A stretch of DNA of 64,000 bases from Alkaliphilus oremlandii OhILAs (GCF_000018325.1 NC_009922.1:2728001-2792000); one strand, 5' to 3'; counted from the stretch's first letter, positions 31,813 through 40,910 are shown. The notes: generated by a model from the sequence alone, not told the origin. Made by a program: numbers and translations.

Positions 31813-32643
31813 TTAATAAGTTGTAGTAATCAGAGGATTCGCTATCCAAATATAAGTTTTATCCTCATATTCGCTGTATCTCATAGCGAGTTGTACATTT
31901 ACTTTATTGTCTCCATATTCGATATAAGAGCTAATGAGAGGGCTATATGCTGTAACGCTACTAAAAAGTTCATCCTTTAGAACCTCTATCTTCTTAGCTT
32001 GTAGAAAATTAAATATTCGATCCTGTCTTTGTTCTTCCTCTGCCTTCGTAAGTTTGCCGACCACAGCACCGGTCAAATTAATTGTGGTTTGCCACTGTGC
32101 TTTATAGTCTCCAAAGATTTCTTCTATTTTCTTACTAATATCCACTATTTCTTTATATCCTTTATTGTCTACGATGTCAACTAGAAAATGTGTTTCATAC
32201 TCCCCCATAAAGTTGGTACTCAATAATTTTATTACTGTAACATTGCCACTTTCATTCGGTGCGAATAATATAATTTCTCGATATCCCTCTTCTTCTACCC
32301 TTTGCTCTAGAAGAGATTCTGCACTAAGATCCCGAGGATCTTCCATATGGGATATTTCGTCCATATTGAAGTATACGATCTCTCCCTGTATATTTAGGGT
32401 ATCCATTATCTCAATTTTTCTTGCATCTAATTCTTCTATTGTAAGAAAAACATCTGGGATATAAATGGATTTATTGATATTGAATTCCTCCATCTTAAAA
32501 TCTCCCACTTCCATTGTTTGTAGTAGAAGTTCTTCCATTTCAACGGAGTTTCTATTGATGTTTTTCATTGGCTGAGCATAAGTATTATATAAAGCACCTG
32601 CAAGTAAAATAAAAATAAGTCCAAATACAAAATATTTTCTCAT
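31813..32643 (-). CDS. ywmB: YwmB-family exported protein
   Basis: A 276-residue protein with an N-terminal signal/anchor (about residues 5-23) followed by an alpha/beta region without known catalytic motifs. It resembles the YwmB family (TATA-box-binding-like fold, PF08680 type), whose function is unknown. The C-terminus SYIEYGDNKVNVQLAMRYSE and YIWIANPLITTTY is family-like. The assignment is helped by its place directly upstream of murA, as in Bacillus subtilis. About 170 bases separate it from murA. Upstream are repeat copy D and a large stem-loop. Confidence 0.75.
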   Translation of the reverse strand: MRKYFVFGLIFILLAGALYNTYAQPMKNINRNSVEMEELLLQTMEVGDFKMEEFNINKSIYIPDVFLTIEELDARKIEIMDTLNIQGEIVYFNMDEISHMEDPRDLSAESLLEQRVEEEGYREIILFAPNESGNVTVIKLLSTNFMGEYETHFLVDIVDNKGYKEIVDISKKIEEIFGDYKAQWQTTINLTGAVVGKLTKAEEEQRQDRIFNFLQAKKIEVLKDELFSSVTAYSPLISSYIEYGDNKVNVQLAMRYSEYEDKTYIWIANPLITTTY

Positions 32644-32665
32644 GAATATCTTCCTCCTTCATTGA

Positions 32666-32732
32666 TTGCGTTTGACCTACCATCAATTTATTGCTCCTTT
32701 CAGTCGCATAAATTGGGTTCGGTCATAAAAAA
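32666..32732 (+). repeat. Dispersed repeat, copy D (second hairpin half only)
   Basis: TTGCGTTTGACCTACCATCA to GGGTTCGGTCATAAAAAA matches the right half of the repeat, including the CAATTTA...TAAATTG hairpin. It is most similar to copy A. The A-tract forms the T-tract of the large minus-strand stem-loop that follows the YueI gene. Confidence 0.8.
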
Positions 32733-32811
32733 TAGAGAAGGCTTTAATTTGTAGTATGATGTTAAAGGGGGACAAAAAACATCGATATTACAACTAAAAC
32801 CTTCCCTCTAT
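32732..32811 (-). terminator. Large 80-nt imperfect stem-loop, terminator of YueI gene
   Basis: ATAGAGGGAAGG and CCTTCTCTAT form the base on the minus strand, continued by about 20 imperfectly paired bases (TTTTAGTTGTAATATCGATGT with the partner region ending GTAGTATGATGT on the plus strand). The loop is C/T-rich and T6 follows. It is far larger than the other terminators here and may be a degraded palindromic element reused as terminator. Confidence 0.65.
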
Positions 32812-32874
32812 CTTAATTATTGACGCCATAAAGAGAGTCTATACATTTCTTTAGAGAAAATATTTAAATGAATT

Positions 32875-33402
32875 TTACTTTTTACAGGTGGCACATTGAA
32901 CGCCTAATATTTTATCGAAAAATCCTATTTTTTTAAAGCCTTTACTATATTTAGGCCATCCAGTTTTTAGTTCTGTGTAACAAGCTTCACAAATTTCTTT
33001 TCCTTTGGCATGTTTAAATTTTTCTGGAAGCTCTACAATTTCCACCTCTACCTTTTCTCGGTCCACTGCTTCGTCACTGCCCACCACAATTCCCATAGCT
33101 TCTTCACTATCGGTGGATACGGTCTTAAATCTTTTACCAGCTTCCTTGGCAATCTTCATATATCTCGATGTAACCTCCATGGATACTTTTTGGTTTACGA
33201 TGATGAACGCCGCCTGCTTGTCCTTTAGGCTTCGCACAACATAATCCTCTGCTTCCTCTTTATAAGTCTGCTCTAGGGTCAATCCAAGGATCACTCTTTC
33301 TCTAAATTCTCCCAGCCATTTCCGCTTCTCATCAGGCTTGATCTGAGGTACTCCTCCTAGGGCATATTCTACAGCCCGTTCTAGTTCGCTTCTATCTGTC
33401 AT
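32875..33402 (-). CDS. YueI-family (DUF1694) protein with C-terminal Cys cluster
   Basis: A 175-residue cytosolic protein whose N-terminal two thirds match the YueI/DUF1694 family: ERAVEYALGGVPQIKPDEKR, then YLGEFRERV-like KWLGEFRERVILGLT near residues 28-42 and AAFIIVNQKV. An added C-terminal tail has CEACYTELKTGW and CATCKK, two CxxC pairs about 30 residues apart, suggesting a zinc knuckle or rubredoxin-like site. The family's function is unknown. The N-terminal basic/Gly motif is that of RNA- or nucleotide-binding YueI-like folds only by loose resemblance. It is transcribed alone, with a large stem-loop terminator. Confidence 0.7.
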   Translation of the reverse strand: MTDRSELERAVEYALGGVPQIKPDEKRKWLGEFRERVILGLTLEQTYKEEAEDYVVRSLKDKQAAFIIVNQKVSMEVTSRYMKIAKEAGKRFKTVSTDSEEAMGIVVGSDEAVDREKVEVEIVELPEKFKHAKGKEICEACYTELKTGWPKYSKGFKKIGFFDKILGVQCATCKK

Positions 33403-33618
33403 GCTATCTACTCCTTAAAAATACTGTATGCTCTCTATATTATACCCATTCGGTTTTATTTTACAAGATGAAATCCCAATCCTAAAAAACTAGAATCTAA
33501 TGTTTCAAAGCCCAACCGTACTCCTATGGGGTTAAAATTTACTCTTTCTTATATAATAAAATTAGGCTATAATAAGCTATGTGACCAAAATATAATTACC
33601 CTCTTAGGAGGTGGGCAA

Positions 33619-34041
33619 ATGTTTAAAATAATGACGCGAGCGGATAAAATATTGATTGCTTTCATCTTAATTGCTAGTATCGGTAGCATTTTTACCATAC
33701 CAAAGCTACTGAACACTACAGATGCAGTAAAAGAAGTGGTGGTATTCATTGCAAACCAAGAAGTAGCACGTTTTGAATTAGTCCAAAGCTCAGAGTCTAT
33801 ATTCAAGGAAGTTCCTTTTACCATAGCGGGAAAAGAATACGCTGCAAAGTTTGAAATGAAAGATGGTAGAGTAATGCTCCATCGTCTACCTGAAGAAATT
33901 GTACCTTTAAGCATCCACAAAGAAATGGGATGGATCAGTGAATCCTATCAAATGATTGTAGCACTTCCAATTAAAATGTATGCAACCATAGAGAATAACA
34001 CCAATGCAGTTGATACAGACTTCGATATCATTGTTCAATAA
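33619..34041 (+). CDS. NusG domain II-containing exported protein
   Basis: A 140-residue plus-strand gene. An N-terminal membrane anchor (about residues 8-26) is followed by a NusG_II-like domain (residues about 35-115; VVVFIANQEVARFEL, FTIAGKEYAAKFEMKDGRV). Such proteins occur in many Clostridia, often near Rnf or Gx transporter genes, and their function is unknown. None of those partners is nearby here. The AGGAGGTGGGC ribosome binding site fixes the start at 33619, not the longer frame from 33526. It faces the atp operon and shares a bidirectional terminator with it. Confidence 0.7.
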   Translation: MFKIMTRADKILIAFILIASIGSIFTIPKLLNTTDAVKEVVVFIANQEVARFELVQSSESIFKEVPFTIAGKEYAAKFEMKDGRVMLHRLPEEIVPLSIHKEMGWISESYQMIVALPIKMYATIENNTNAVDTDFDIIVQ

Positions 34042-34059
34042 AAAATAAAAGTAGAAAAG

Positions 34060-34132
34060 CGGGGAGATGGTACTCTTATCCCGCAATAAAAAATGCGGCA
34101 AGGAGAATGGTCCCCTTACCGCATTTTTTATT
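34060..34132. terminator. Tandem hairpins, bidirectional terminator between NusG-II gene and atpC
   Basis: A first hairpin (GCGGG...CCCGC, 34060-34084) is followed by AAAAAATGCGG-AAGG / CCTT-CCGCATTTTTT (34088-34130). The A- and T-tracts on both flanks suit termination of the convergent NusG-II gene and the atp operon. Confidence 0.85.
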
Positions 34133-34532
34133 TTCCATTTGCTACACTTAACCTGTTCAATGCTCTCTTTAAAGCAATTTCTGCCCTTAATCTATCGATT
34201 TCCCCTTGGCTGGCAGAAAGTCGTTTTTCTGCTCTTTCCTTGGCTTCCTCTGCCCTTTGTACATCGATTTCTTCCGGCCATTCTGCAGTGTCTGTTATAA
34301 TCCTAGTATATTCAGATTCAACCTGCACAAATCCTTCCGAAATTGCTGCTTCTCTAAACTGACCATCTTTTTTGATTCTTACCTTTCCAATCTTCAAGGG
34401 TGCTACCATGAGCATATGATTACTCATAATACCCAGATCCCCTTCTGTAGATCGAACGATGGCCATTTCTACTTCATCGTCATAAAAGGTACGACTTGGA
34501 GTCACTATTTGTAGACGAAATGTAGATGCCAT
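34128..34532 (-). CDS. atpC: ATP synthase epsilon subunit
   Basis: A 134-residue epsilon subunit of F1, part of the rotor stalk and a regulator of ATP hydrolysis. The N-terminal beta sandwich has the conserved MSNHMLMVAPLKIGKVRI segment (about residues 39-56). The C-terminal helix-turn-helix (ERAEKRLSASQGEIDRLRAE) is present. It is the last gene of the atp operon, eight bases after atpD, and is followed by a strong bidirectional terminator. Confidence 0.97.
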   Translation of the reverse strand: MASTFRLQIVTPSRTFYDDEVEMAIVRSTEGDLGIMSNHMLMVAPLKIGKVRIKKDGQFREAAISEGFVQVESEYTRIITDTAEWPEEIDVQRAEEAKERAEKRLSASQGEIDRLRAEIALKRALNRLSVANGK

Positions 34533-34540
34533 ATGATCAC

Positions 34541-35935
34541 CTACTTCCCTTTAGCTTTTTCTACGGCTTCATCAATACTTCCTACAAACAAGAATGCAGA
34601 CTCTGGAATATCGTCGTGCTTTCCTTCTAATATTTCCTTAAAGCCTCTGATGGTTTCCTTCAATGGTACGTATTTACCAGCCATACCAGTGAACTGCTCT
34701 GCAACGCTAAATGGTTGAGAAAGGAAACGCTGAATTTTTCTTGCCCTAGAAACAGTTAATTTATCTTCATCGGATAATTCATCCATACCTAGAATCGCAA
34801 TAATATCCTGTAATTCTTTATAACGTTGCAATACTTCCTGTACACCCCTTGCAACACTGTAGTGCTCATCCCCTACAATGGCTGGATCCAGTACCCTAGA
34901 GTTGGAGTCCAGTGGATCTACCGCTGGGTAGATTCCAAGCTCAACGATTTGACGTGAAAGTACGGTTGTCGCATCTAAGTGGGCAAATGTAGTCGCTGGT
35001 GCTGGGTCTGTTAAGTCGTCTGCTGGTACGTAAACTGCTTGTACCGACGTAATGGAACCCTTTCTAGTGGATGTGATACGCTCTTGAAGGGCACCCATCT
35101 CTGTCGCCAGTGTCGGTTGGTATCCAACGGCGCTCGGCATACGGCCAAGTAAAGCGGAAACCTCACTACCAGCTTGTGTAAATCTAAAGATATTATCAAT
35201 AAATAAAAGCACGTCCTGACCTTCTTCATCCCTAAAATGCTCTGCCATTGTAAGTCCAGTTAAGCCGACACGCATTCTAGCTCCTGGCGGCTCGTTCATC
35301 TGTCCATATACCAGAGCAGTTTTATCGATAACGCCAGATTCGATCATCTCATTGTAAAGGTCATTTCCTTCTCTTGTTCGCTCCCCTACACCAGAAAATA
35401 CGGAAAGTCCACCGTGTTCCTTGGCAATGTTGTTGATCAGTTCCATGATTAATACAGTTTTACCAACACCAGCACCGCCGAACAATCCTATTTTTCCACC
35501 CTTTAGGTACGGTGCAATCAGGTCAACGACCTTAATTCCTGTCTCTAAAATTTCTGTAGAAGTTGCTTGATCCTCAAAGCTTGGTGCCGGTCTATGAATC
35601 GGAGCCTTCGCTTCCGCTGCAACTGCACCCTTCTCATCAACTGGTTCTCCTATTACATTGAAAATTCTACCTAATGTCGCTCTACCTACAGGAACGGTAA
35701 TTGGGCCACCTGTATCCTTTGCTTCCATTCCACGAACGAGTCCATCTGTAGACTTCATCGCAACGCAACGAACGGTATCATCCCCAATATGCTGGGATAC
35801 CTCTACTACGATTTTGCCATCTGGACCTTCGATTTCAATAGCGTTTAGTAGATTTGGTAGATTTTCTCTGCTGAATCGTATATCTATAACCGGTCCAATG
35901 ATTTGTACCAGTTTGCCTACATTTCCCTCAGCCAT
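34541..35935 (-). CDS. atpD: ATP synthase beta subunit
   Basis: A 464-residue catalytic F1 subunit. Walker A GGAGVGKTVLIMELI (about residues 154-168), catalytic Glu region GVGERTREGNDLY, Walker B DVLLFIDNIFRF, and the DELSDEDKLTVSRARKIQRF motif (DELSEED equivalent) are intact. Length and motifs are standard. It lies between atpG and atpC in the usual order. Confidence 0.98.
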   Translation of the reverse strand: MAEGNVGKLVQIIGPVIDIRFSRENLPNLLNAIEIEGPDGKIVVEVSQHIGDDTVRCVAMKSTDGLVRGMEAKDTGGPITVPVGRATLGRIFNVIGEPVDEKGAVAAEAKAPIHRPAPSFEDQATSTEILETGIKVVDLIAPYLKGGKIGLFGGAGVGKTVLIMELINNIAKEHGGLSVFSGVGERTREGNDLYNEMIESGVIDKTALVYGQMNEPPGARMRVGLTGLTMAEHFRDEEGQDVLLFIDNIFRFTQAGSEVSALLGRMPSAVGYQPTLATEMGALQERITSTRKGSITSVQAVYVPADDLTDPAPATTFAHLDATTVLSRQIVELGIYPAVDPLDSNSRVLDPAIVGDEHYSVARGVQEVLQRYKELQDIIAILGMDELSDEDKLTVSRARKIQRFLSQPFSVAEQFTGMAGKYVPLKETIRGFKEILEGKHDDIPESAFLFVGSIDEAVEKAKGK

Positions 35936-35956
35936 ATAATCTGACCTCCTTATCTT

Positions 35957-36826
35957 TTAGCTTAATGCTTCGGCTCCCCCAACAATTTCTGTAATCTCTT
36001 GGGTAATTGATGCCTGTCTTGCACGGTTGTATTGTAATTGTAGTTTATCGATCATTTCTTCTGCGTTATCCGTAGCGTTTTCCATGGCTACCTTTGTAGC
36101 ACTTTGATAGCTGGCTGAAGACTCAATCAATGCACCATAAATACTACTATCTATATATTTCGGTATTAAATAGCTCAAAACAACTTCTGGAGAAGGCTCG
36201 TAGCTCATCAATTCTCTAGAGCCTGATTTTTCTTGGTTCTCTATTTTTTCTGGCTCCAAAGGCAATAGCTTAATCACCTTTGGATTGTAGCTGATGGTGC
36301 TTAGAAACTCCGTATATACTAAGTATACTTCGTCCACTAAGCCTTGTTTATATAAATCCAGACTTAATCTTCCGATGCTTTGTGCATCTGAATACTGCGG
36401 ATTCTCTGAAATATGATGAAATTCTCCAGATAAATTATACTTTCTCTTTTTAAAGAAGTCTCTTGCTTTTTGACCGATTGTTATTACAGATACTTGCTCT
36501 TTTTGGCTCATATGCTGCATTGCAGCTTTAATCACGTTGGCATTATAGCCCCCAGCCAAGCCCCTATCGGCAGAAATTACGATATAGCCTGTATTCTTAA
36601 TGGTCTCTCTCGGTGTAATAAACGTATTGCTTACCCCTTTGCTATTGGATACGATATCACTAACAGCGTCTCTTACAGCATGAAAATAAGGTCTTGTCGT
36701 CTCTAAGCGCTCCCTTGCCTTTTTCATTTTAGAGGAAGCCACAAGCTCCATTGCCTTTGTAATTTGCTTGGTACTATTTACACTTTTAATACGACGCTTA
36801 ATATCCCGCATTCCTAATCCAGCCAA
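35957..36826 (-). CDS. atpG: ATP synthase gamma subunit
   Basis: A 289-residue central stalk subunit. The N-terminal coiled coil begins MRDIKRRIKSVNSTKQITKA and the C-terminal partner helix contains YNRARQASITQEITEIVGGA, both typical. The central Rossmann-like part includes ISADRGLAGGYNANVIKA. It lies 35 bases after atpA and 21 bases before atpD. Confidence 0.98.
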   Translation of the reverse strand: MAGLGMRDIKRRIKSVNSTKQITKAMELVASSKMKKARERLETTRPYFHAVRDAVSDIVSNSKGVSNTFITPRETIKNTGYIVISADRGLAGGYNANVIKAAMQHMSQKEQVSVITIGQKARDFFKKRKYNLSGEFHHISENPQYSDAQSIGRLSLDLYKQGLVDEVYLVYTEFLSTISYNPKVIKLLPLEPEKIENQEKSGSRELMSYEPSPEVVLSYLIPKYIDSSIYGALIESSASYQSATKVAMENATDNAEEMIDKLQLQYNRARQASITQEITEIVGGAEALS

Positions 36827-36861
36827 AACTTTTCACCTCCTGGAAATAGCAGCTCTGTGCC

Positions 36862-38379
36862 TTATTCCCTTTCCGCTTTAAACTGCTTCTTAAAGCTTTC
36901 AATCGCTTCCTTTAATTTTGCTTCCGTCTCTTCACTGATACTTCCAGTAGCAACAATATCTTTTCCAACTTCAGGATGCTCATTGTCCATAAATCTTAGG
37001 AAGCCACTCTCAAAGTCTCTAATATCTTCAACAGCGATATCTGTTAAATATTTTTTAGTGGTGGCATAAATCATCATGATTTGCTTTTCAACTGGCATTG
37101 GATCGTATTGCGGCTGCTTTAATATTTCAAGGATTCTTTCACCTTGGGACAAACGCTCCTGTGTTTCTTTATCTAGGTCCGAACCGAATTGAGCAAAGGC
37201 CGCAAGCTCTCTATACTGGGCAAGCTCCAATCTCAATGTACCTGCTACCTTTTTCATCGCCTTAATCTGCGCATTCCCTCCAACCCTAGATACAGATATC
37301 CCTGGGTTTACCGCAGGTCTGATACCGGCATTGAAAAGCTCTGTCTCTAAGAATATCTGTCCATCTGTAATAGAAATTACGTTGGTTGGAATATATGCAG
37401 AAACGTCTCCAGCTTGTGTTTCGATGATTGGCAGTGCAGTTAATGATCCGCCACCTCTTTCGTCACTGAGCTTTGCAGCTCTTTCTAAAAGTCTGCTATG
37501 TAGATAGAATACGTCTCCTGGATAGGCTTCACGTCCCGGTGGTCTTCTAAGAAGTAAGGACATGGCACGGTATGCAACCGCATGCTTTGAAAGGTCATCA
37601 TAGATGATCAAAACATGTTTTCCCTTTTCCATAAACTCTTCACCCATGGCACAGCCTGCATAAGGTGCTAAGTATTGCAGTGGTGCCAGCTCATCTGCTG
37701 TAGAAGAAACAATAATCGTATACTCCATTGCACCAGCTTTTTCCAAGCTATCTTTAATTTGAGCAACGGTTGATTTCTTTTGTCCGATGGCTACATAAAT
37801 ACAAATAACATCCGTATTCTTTTGGTTGATGATGGTATCGATAGCAAGGGCTGTTTTCCCTGTTTGACGGTCTCCGATAATAAGCTCCCGCTGTCCTCTA
37901 CCGATTGGTATCATAGAGTCAATGGCCTTGATACCGGTTTGAAGTGGTTCGTGAACAGATTTTCTCGAAATAATTCCAGGTGCAACTCGTTCTACTTCAC
38001 GGTATGCATCGGTATTGATCGGTCCTTTCCCATCGATTGGCTGTCCTAAGGCATTGACAACACGGCCAAGTAAAGCTTCCCCTACAGGGACTTCCACAAT
38101 CCTTCCAGTACGCTTAACGATATCTCCTTCACGGATCGTCGCATCGGAACCTAAAAGAACGCAACCAACGTTATCCTCTTCAAGGTTTTGAGCCATTCCA
38201 TACACTGCGTTAGGAAACTCTAAAAGCTCTCCTGCCATACATTTTTCAAGCCCGTGGATTCTGGCAATACCATCTCCAACTTGAATAACAGTACCGACGT
38301 CTTTAACCTCTAATTTATTTTCATATCTCTTTATTTGCTCTTTAATAATTGAGCTAATTTCCTCAGGTCTGAGATTCAT
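36862..38379 (-). CDS. atpA: ATP synthase alpha subunit
   Basis: A 505-residue non-catalytic nucleotide-binding F1 subunit. P-loop GDRQTGKTALAID (about residues 169-181), the arginine-finger region SVSRVGGNAQIKAMKKVAG (about 372-390) and the Q/E-rich C-terminal helices are present. The ATG at 38379 has a GGGGTGATC ribosome binding site and gives the family N-terminus MNLRPEEISS, so it is preferred over a start at 38388. The gene follows atpH by 17 bases. Confidence 0.98.
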   Translation of the reverse strand: MNLRPEEISSIIKEQIKRYENKLEVKDVGTVIQVGDGIARIHGLEKCMAGELLEFPNAVYGMAQNLEEDNVGCVLLGSDATIREGDIVKRTGRIVEVPVGEALLGRVVNALGQPIDGKGPINTDAYREVERVAPGIISRKSVHEPLQTGIKAIDSMIPIGRGQRELIIGDRQTGKTALAIDTIINQKNTDVICIYVAIGQKKSTVAQIKDSLEKAGAMEYTIIVSSTADELAPLQYLAPYAGCAMGEEFMEKGKHVLIIYDDLSKHAVAYRAMSLLLRRPPGREAYPGDVFYLHSRLLERAAKLSDERGGGSLTALPIIETQAGDVSAYIPTNVISITDGQIFLETELFNAGIRPAVNPGISVSRVGGNAQIKAMKKVAGTLRLELAQYRELAAFAQFGSDLDKETQERLSQGERILEILKQPQYDPMPVEKQIMMIYATTKKYLTDIAVEDIRDFESGFLRFMDNEHPEVGKDIVATGSISEETEAKLKEAIESFKKQFKAERE

Positions 38380-38396
38380 TACGATCACCCCTGTTC

Positions 38397-38939
38397 CTAT
38401 ACTAATATTTTGGATAATTGCTCTTGCATCGTCGCAAGTCGATTTTTAATAGTTCCATCAATTACTTTATCACCAATTTTTACAAGAACGCCGCCAATAA
38501 TTGTAGGGTCCACTTGATTTTGTAATTGAATATTTTTTCCTGAAGACTTAGAAAGATTTGCTTGCAGCATTAATAAATCTTGTTTTTCCATAGGAACGGC
38601 AGTAATTGCAACTGCATCTACCTTGTTTTGGACAGAATCCACAAGCAGGATATATTCGTTCACAATATCCTTTATATACGCTTCTCTTCCTTTATCTATA
38701 ATAATGTACAGAAAGTTCAATACTTCCATGCACACTCGATCTCTAAAAATATTAGAAATGATATCTTTTTTTTCATCAGCAGTGATTAAAGGGCTTTTTA
38801 ACAGTTCAAAAAAGCTCGGTTCATCTTCTATACAGGATCGGATAAACGCTAGCTCTTCTTGTACCTTATGGTGTTTCTGCTCCTCAAAAGCAAGTTCAAA
38901 TAAGGCACTTGCATATCTTTTCGATACTAGTTCTGCCAT
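38397..38939 (-). CDS. atpH: ATP synthase delta subunit
   Basis: A 180-residue peripheral stalk subunit linking F1 alpha to the b dimer. The N-terminal six-helix bundle starts ELVSKRYASALFELA and the C-terminal part has the conserved DPTIIGGVLVKIGDKVIDGT (about residues 145-164). It overlaps the end of atpF by 13 bases, so translation is probably coupled. Confidence 0.96.
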   Translation of the reverse strand: MAELVSKRYASALFELAFEEQKHHKVQEELAFIRSCIEDEPSFFELLKSPLITADEKKDIISNIFRDRVCMEVLNFLYIIIDKGREAYIKDIVNEYILLVDSVQNKVDAVAITAVPMEKQDLLMLQANLSKSSGKNIQLQNQVDPTIIGGVLVKIGDKVIDGTIKNRLATMQEQLSKILV

Positions 38940-39430
38940 TGTGTCTCCCCTGCCTTATCAATAAATTGCTGAATCATCTGCTGGTGTGCACTTTGATCTA
39001 AATCCTTTTCAATGACCTTTTGTGCGGCAGCGATTGCAAGCTGAGAGATTTCACCCTTTAACTCATTCATCATCTTCTGCTTTTCTCTTTCGATTTCAGC
39101 AGTTGCTTTTTCAATAGTTCTTCTTGCTTCTACACCGGCTGCACTGACGATTTCGTCGCCTCTTTTTTGAGCATTTCGAACAGCTTCATCTATAATTTGA
39201 GTTCTTTCCTTCTTGATTTCAGTTAGTTTACTTTCATATTGGGCTTTTAACTCATTAGACTCTTTATTTTTAAGCTCTGCTTCTGCAATGGATTCCTCTA
39301 TCGCCTTGGTACGCTTGTCCATAAACTCTGTGACAGGCTGAAACAGAAAATGCTTTAGTATTAAAAACATGATTAAAGTATTTGCTAGCTGAAAAAAGAA
39401 AGTAGCATCGAACGATACTAGTCCAAGCAT
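38927..39430 (-). CDS. atpF: ATP synthase b subunit
   Basis: A 167-residue b subunit: short N-terminus, one membrane helix (FFQLANTLIMFLILKHFLF, about residues 11-29), then a long charged coiled coil to the C-terminus. The F-L-F-x-P-V-x-x-F-M-D-K-R membrane exit motif is typical of Firmicutes. A single b gene implies a homodimer. It starts 58 bases after atpE. Confidence 0.96.
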   Translation of the reverse strand: MLGLVSFDATFFFQLANTLIMFLILKHFLFQPVTEFMDKRTKAIEESIAEAELKNKESNELKAQYESKLTEIKKERTQIIDEAVRNAQKRGDEIVSAAGVEARRTIEKATAEIEREKQKMMNELKGEISQLAIAAAQKVIEKDLDQSAHQQMIQQFIDKAGETQWQN

Positions 39431-39487
39431 ATATTTGCCTCCTTTCTATGGCTAAAAGGGGAGTATATCCCCTTTTACCTCTATTTC

Positions 39488-39754
39488 TTATAATAATCTG
39501 ATCAGTGGGTTAGCAAATAATAAAATTAATGCAATAACTAGAGAGTAAATACCTGTTGTCTCTGCAACTGCTTGTCCAAGTAGCATCGTTCTTAAAATGT
39601 CTCCTTGTGCTTCTGGTTGTCTTCCTACAGCCTCTGCCCCTTTACCTGCAGCGATACCTTGACCAATCCCTGGTCCTAGACCAGCGATCATCGCTAAACC
39701 TGCACCGATTGCTGATGCTGCTAATATTAACTCTTTACCTGTAATTCCTTCCAT
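39488..39754 (-). CDS. atpE: ATP synthase c subunit with Na+-binding signature
   Basis: An 88-residue c-ring subunit with two membrane helices and the RQPE polar loop (residues 45-48). The ion site reads Q32 (in GPGIGQG), V63, E65, T66, T67 and Y70 (QAVAETTGIYSLV). In the Na+-translocating Ilyobacter tartaricus c subunit the Na+ ligands are Q32, V63, E65 and S66, with T67 and Y70 supporting, and numbering coincides exactly. Ser66 to Thr keeps the hydroxyl. The ring is therefore predicted to be Na+-driven, matching anaerobes that use a sodium motive force. Proton use at low Na+ cannot be excluded. Confidence 0.97.
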   Translation of the reverse strand: MEGITGKELILAASAIGAGLAMIAGLGPGIGQGIAAGKGAEAVGRQPEAQGDILRTMLLGQAVAETTGIYSLVIALILLFANPLIRLL

Positions 39755-39802
39755 AATAAAATGCCTCCTTCATAATAATTGTAGTTTATATTTTTTAATT
39801 TT

Positions 39803-40498
39803 TTAATCCATGGCATTGGAAATATATACCATAGAAAGCATAACGAAGATAAATGATTGCAATACTCCAGAAAACACATCGAAGTAAGCATGGAATACGA
39901 GCGGGATACCTGCTTGAAAAATCGGGATGGACTGCAACCCTATCATGCCACTCAAACTACCCAAGGCACTATATAGTAAGGACATAATTACCAGTCCTCC
40001 TACAACGTTTCCAAATAGACGGAAAGCAAGGGATATGGGTGTTGCTACGTCTCCTAACACATTAATGGGGAATAAAAAAGGGAGTGGCTCAAAATAACCC
40101 TTTATTTTACCTCCAATACCACTGGTTTTTACAGAGTTATAGTGGATTATGATAAATGTTAGGATCGATAATGCAAAGGTAGTATTTAAATCTGCTGTAG
40201 GAGGTCTAAGGCCTACCAGTCCTATTAGATTTCCAACCAACAGGAATAAAAATATAGTTCCCATATAAGGAGCAAAGCTTCTTCTTTTTTCTCCCATAGT
40301 CTGCATAGTGAATTTATTCATTGTATCCACCAACATTTCTACTACATTTTGCATCCCCTTAGGAATCTTCTCAAAATTACGAGTAATCAAAATTGAGGTA
40401 ATGGCGAAAATAGCCATAATGATCCATGTTACAACCACTGTTTCTGAAATGATGATTCCTCCGACTTCAAAAATAATCTTTGGACCAAAACCTTCCAT
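39803..40498 (-). CDS. atpB: ATP synthase a subunit
   Basis: A 231-residue membrane stator subunit forming the ion half-channels. The essential Arg is in SLAFRLFGNVVGGLV (about residue 160), and the downstream helix ending QSFIFVMLSMVYISNAMD is typical of the family. Five or six membrane helices are predicted. It starts one base after the atpI stop and precedes atpE by about 48 bases. Confidence 0.97.
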   Translation of the reverse strand: MEGFGPKIIFEVGGIIISETVVVTWIIMAIFAITSILITRNFEKIPKGMQNVVEMLVDTMNKFTMQTMGEKRRSFAPYMGTIFLFLLVGNLIGLVGLRPPTADLNTTFALSILTFIIIHYNSVKTSGIGGKIKGYFEPLPFLFPINVLGDVATPISLAFRLFGNVVGGLVIMSLLYSALGSLSGMIGLQSIPIFQAGIPLVFHAYFDVFSGVLQSFIFVMLSMVYISNAMD

Positions 40499-40906
40499 TT
40501 ACTTTTCCTCCTTTCTTGTCATAGTATTCTTATATAATTTTGAATGATTAAAAACCTCTACCTTAAATATGGCAATCTTAAAGGAAATTAATCCAATGAC
40601 TGTCCCTAGAATATTAATGTACTCCGCTTTTAAAGATACGACTAATACAATTGCTGTCAGCAAAAAACGAATCATATACCTTGAGCTGGTAAATACCTGA
40701 GCTCTACTGGGATTCATTTTTACTGCACTATTTAAGGTTATATATAGAAGTCTAAAATTTAATATTGAAATCAGTGTACCAAAAAACAAACCCGTTAAAA
40801 ATGGTATCCAAGGCTCAAATATGAAATAACCTATGGCAGCGATTATAAGATTGAGTAGGAACACCCCTTTAATGAGTCTCCATTGAAATCTGAAAAAACC
40901 TTCCAT
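40499..40906 (-). CDS. atpI: ATP synthase subunit I-like protein
   Basis: A 135-residue membrane protein with four hydrophobic segments, resembling the ATP synthase I (PF03899) family: FLTGLFFGTLISILNFRLLY (about residues 35-54) carries the G-x3-G-x4-N-F signature. AtpI proteins assist c-ring assembly and, in some species, Mg2+ handling. The start at 40906 (ribosome binding site GGAAGTGAAGG) is chosen over 40939, because the latter would overlap atpZ by about 30 bases. Confidence 0.88.
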   Translation of the reverse strand: MEGFFRFQWRLIKGVFLLNLIIAAIGYFIFEPWIPFLTGLFFGTLISILNFRLLYITLNSAVKMNPSRAQVFTSSRYMIRFLLTAIVLVVSLKAEYINILGTVIGLISFKIAIFKVEVFNHSKLYKNTMTRKEEK

Positions 40907-40910
40907 CCCT

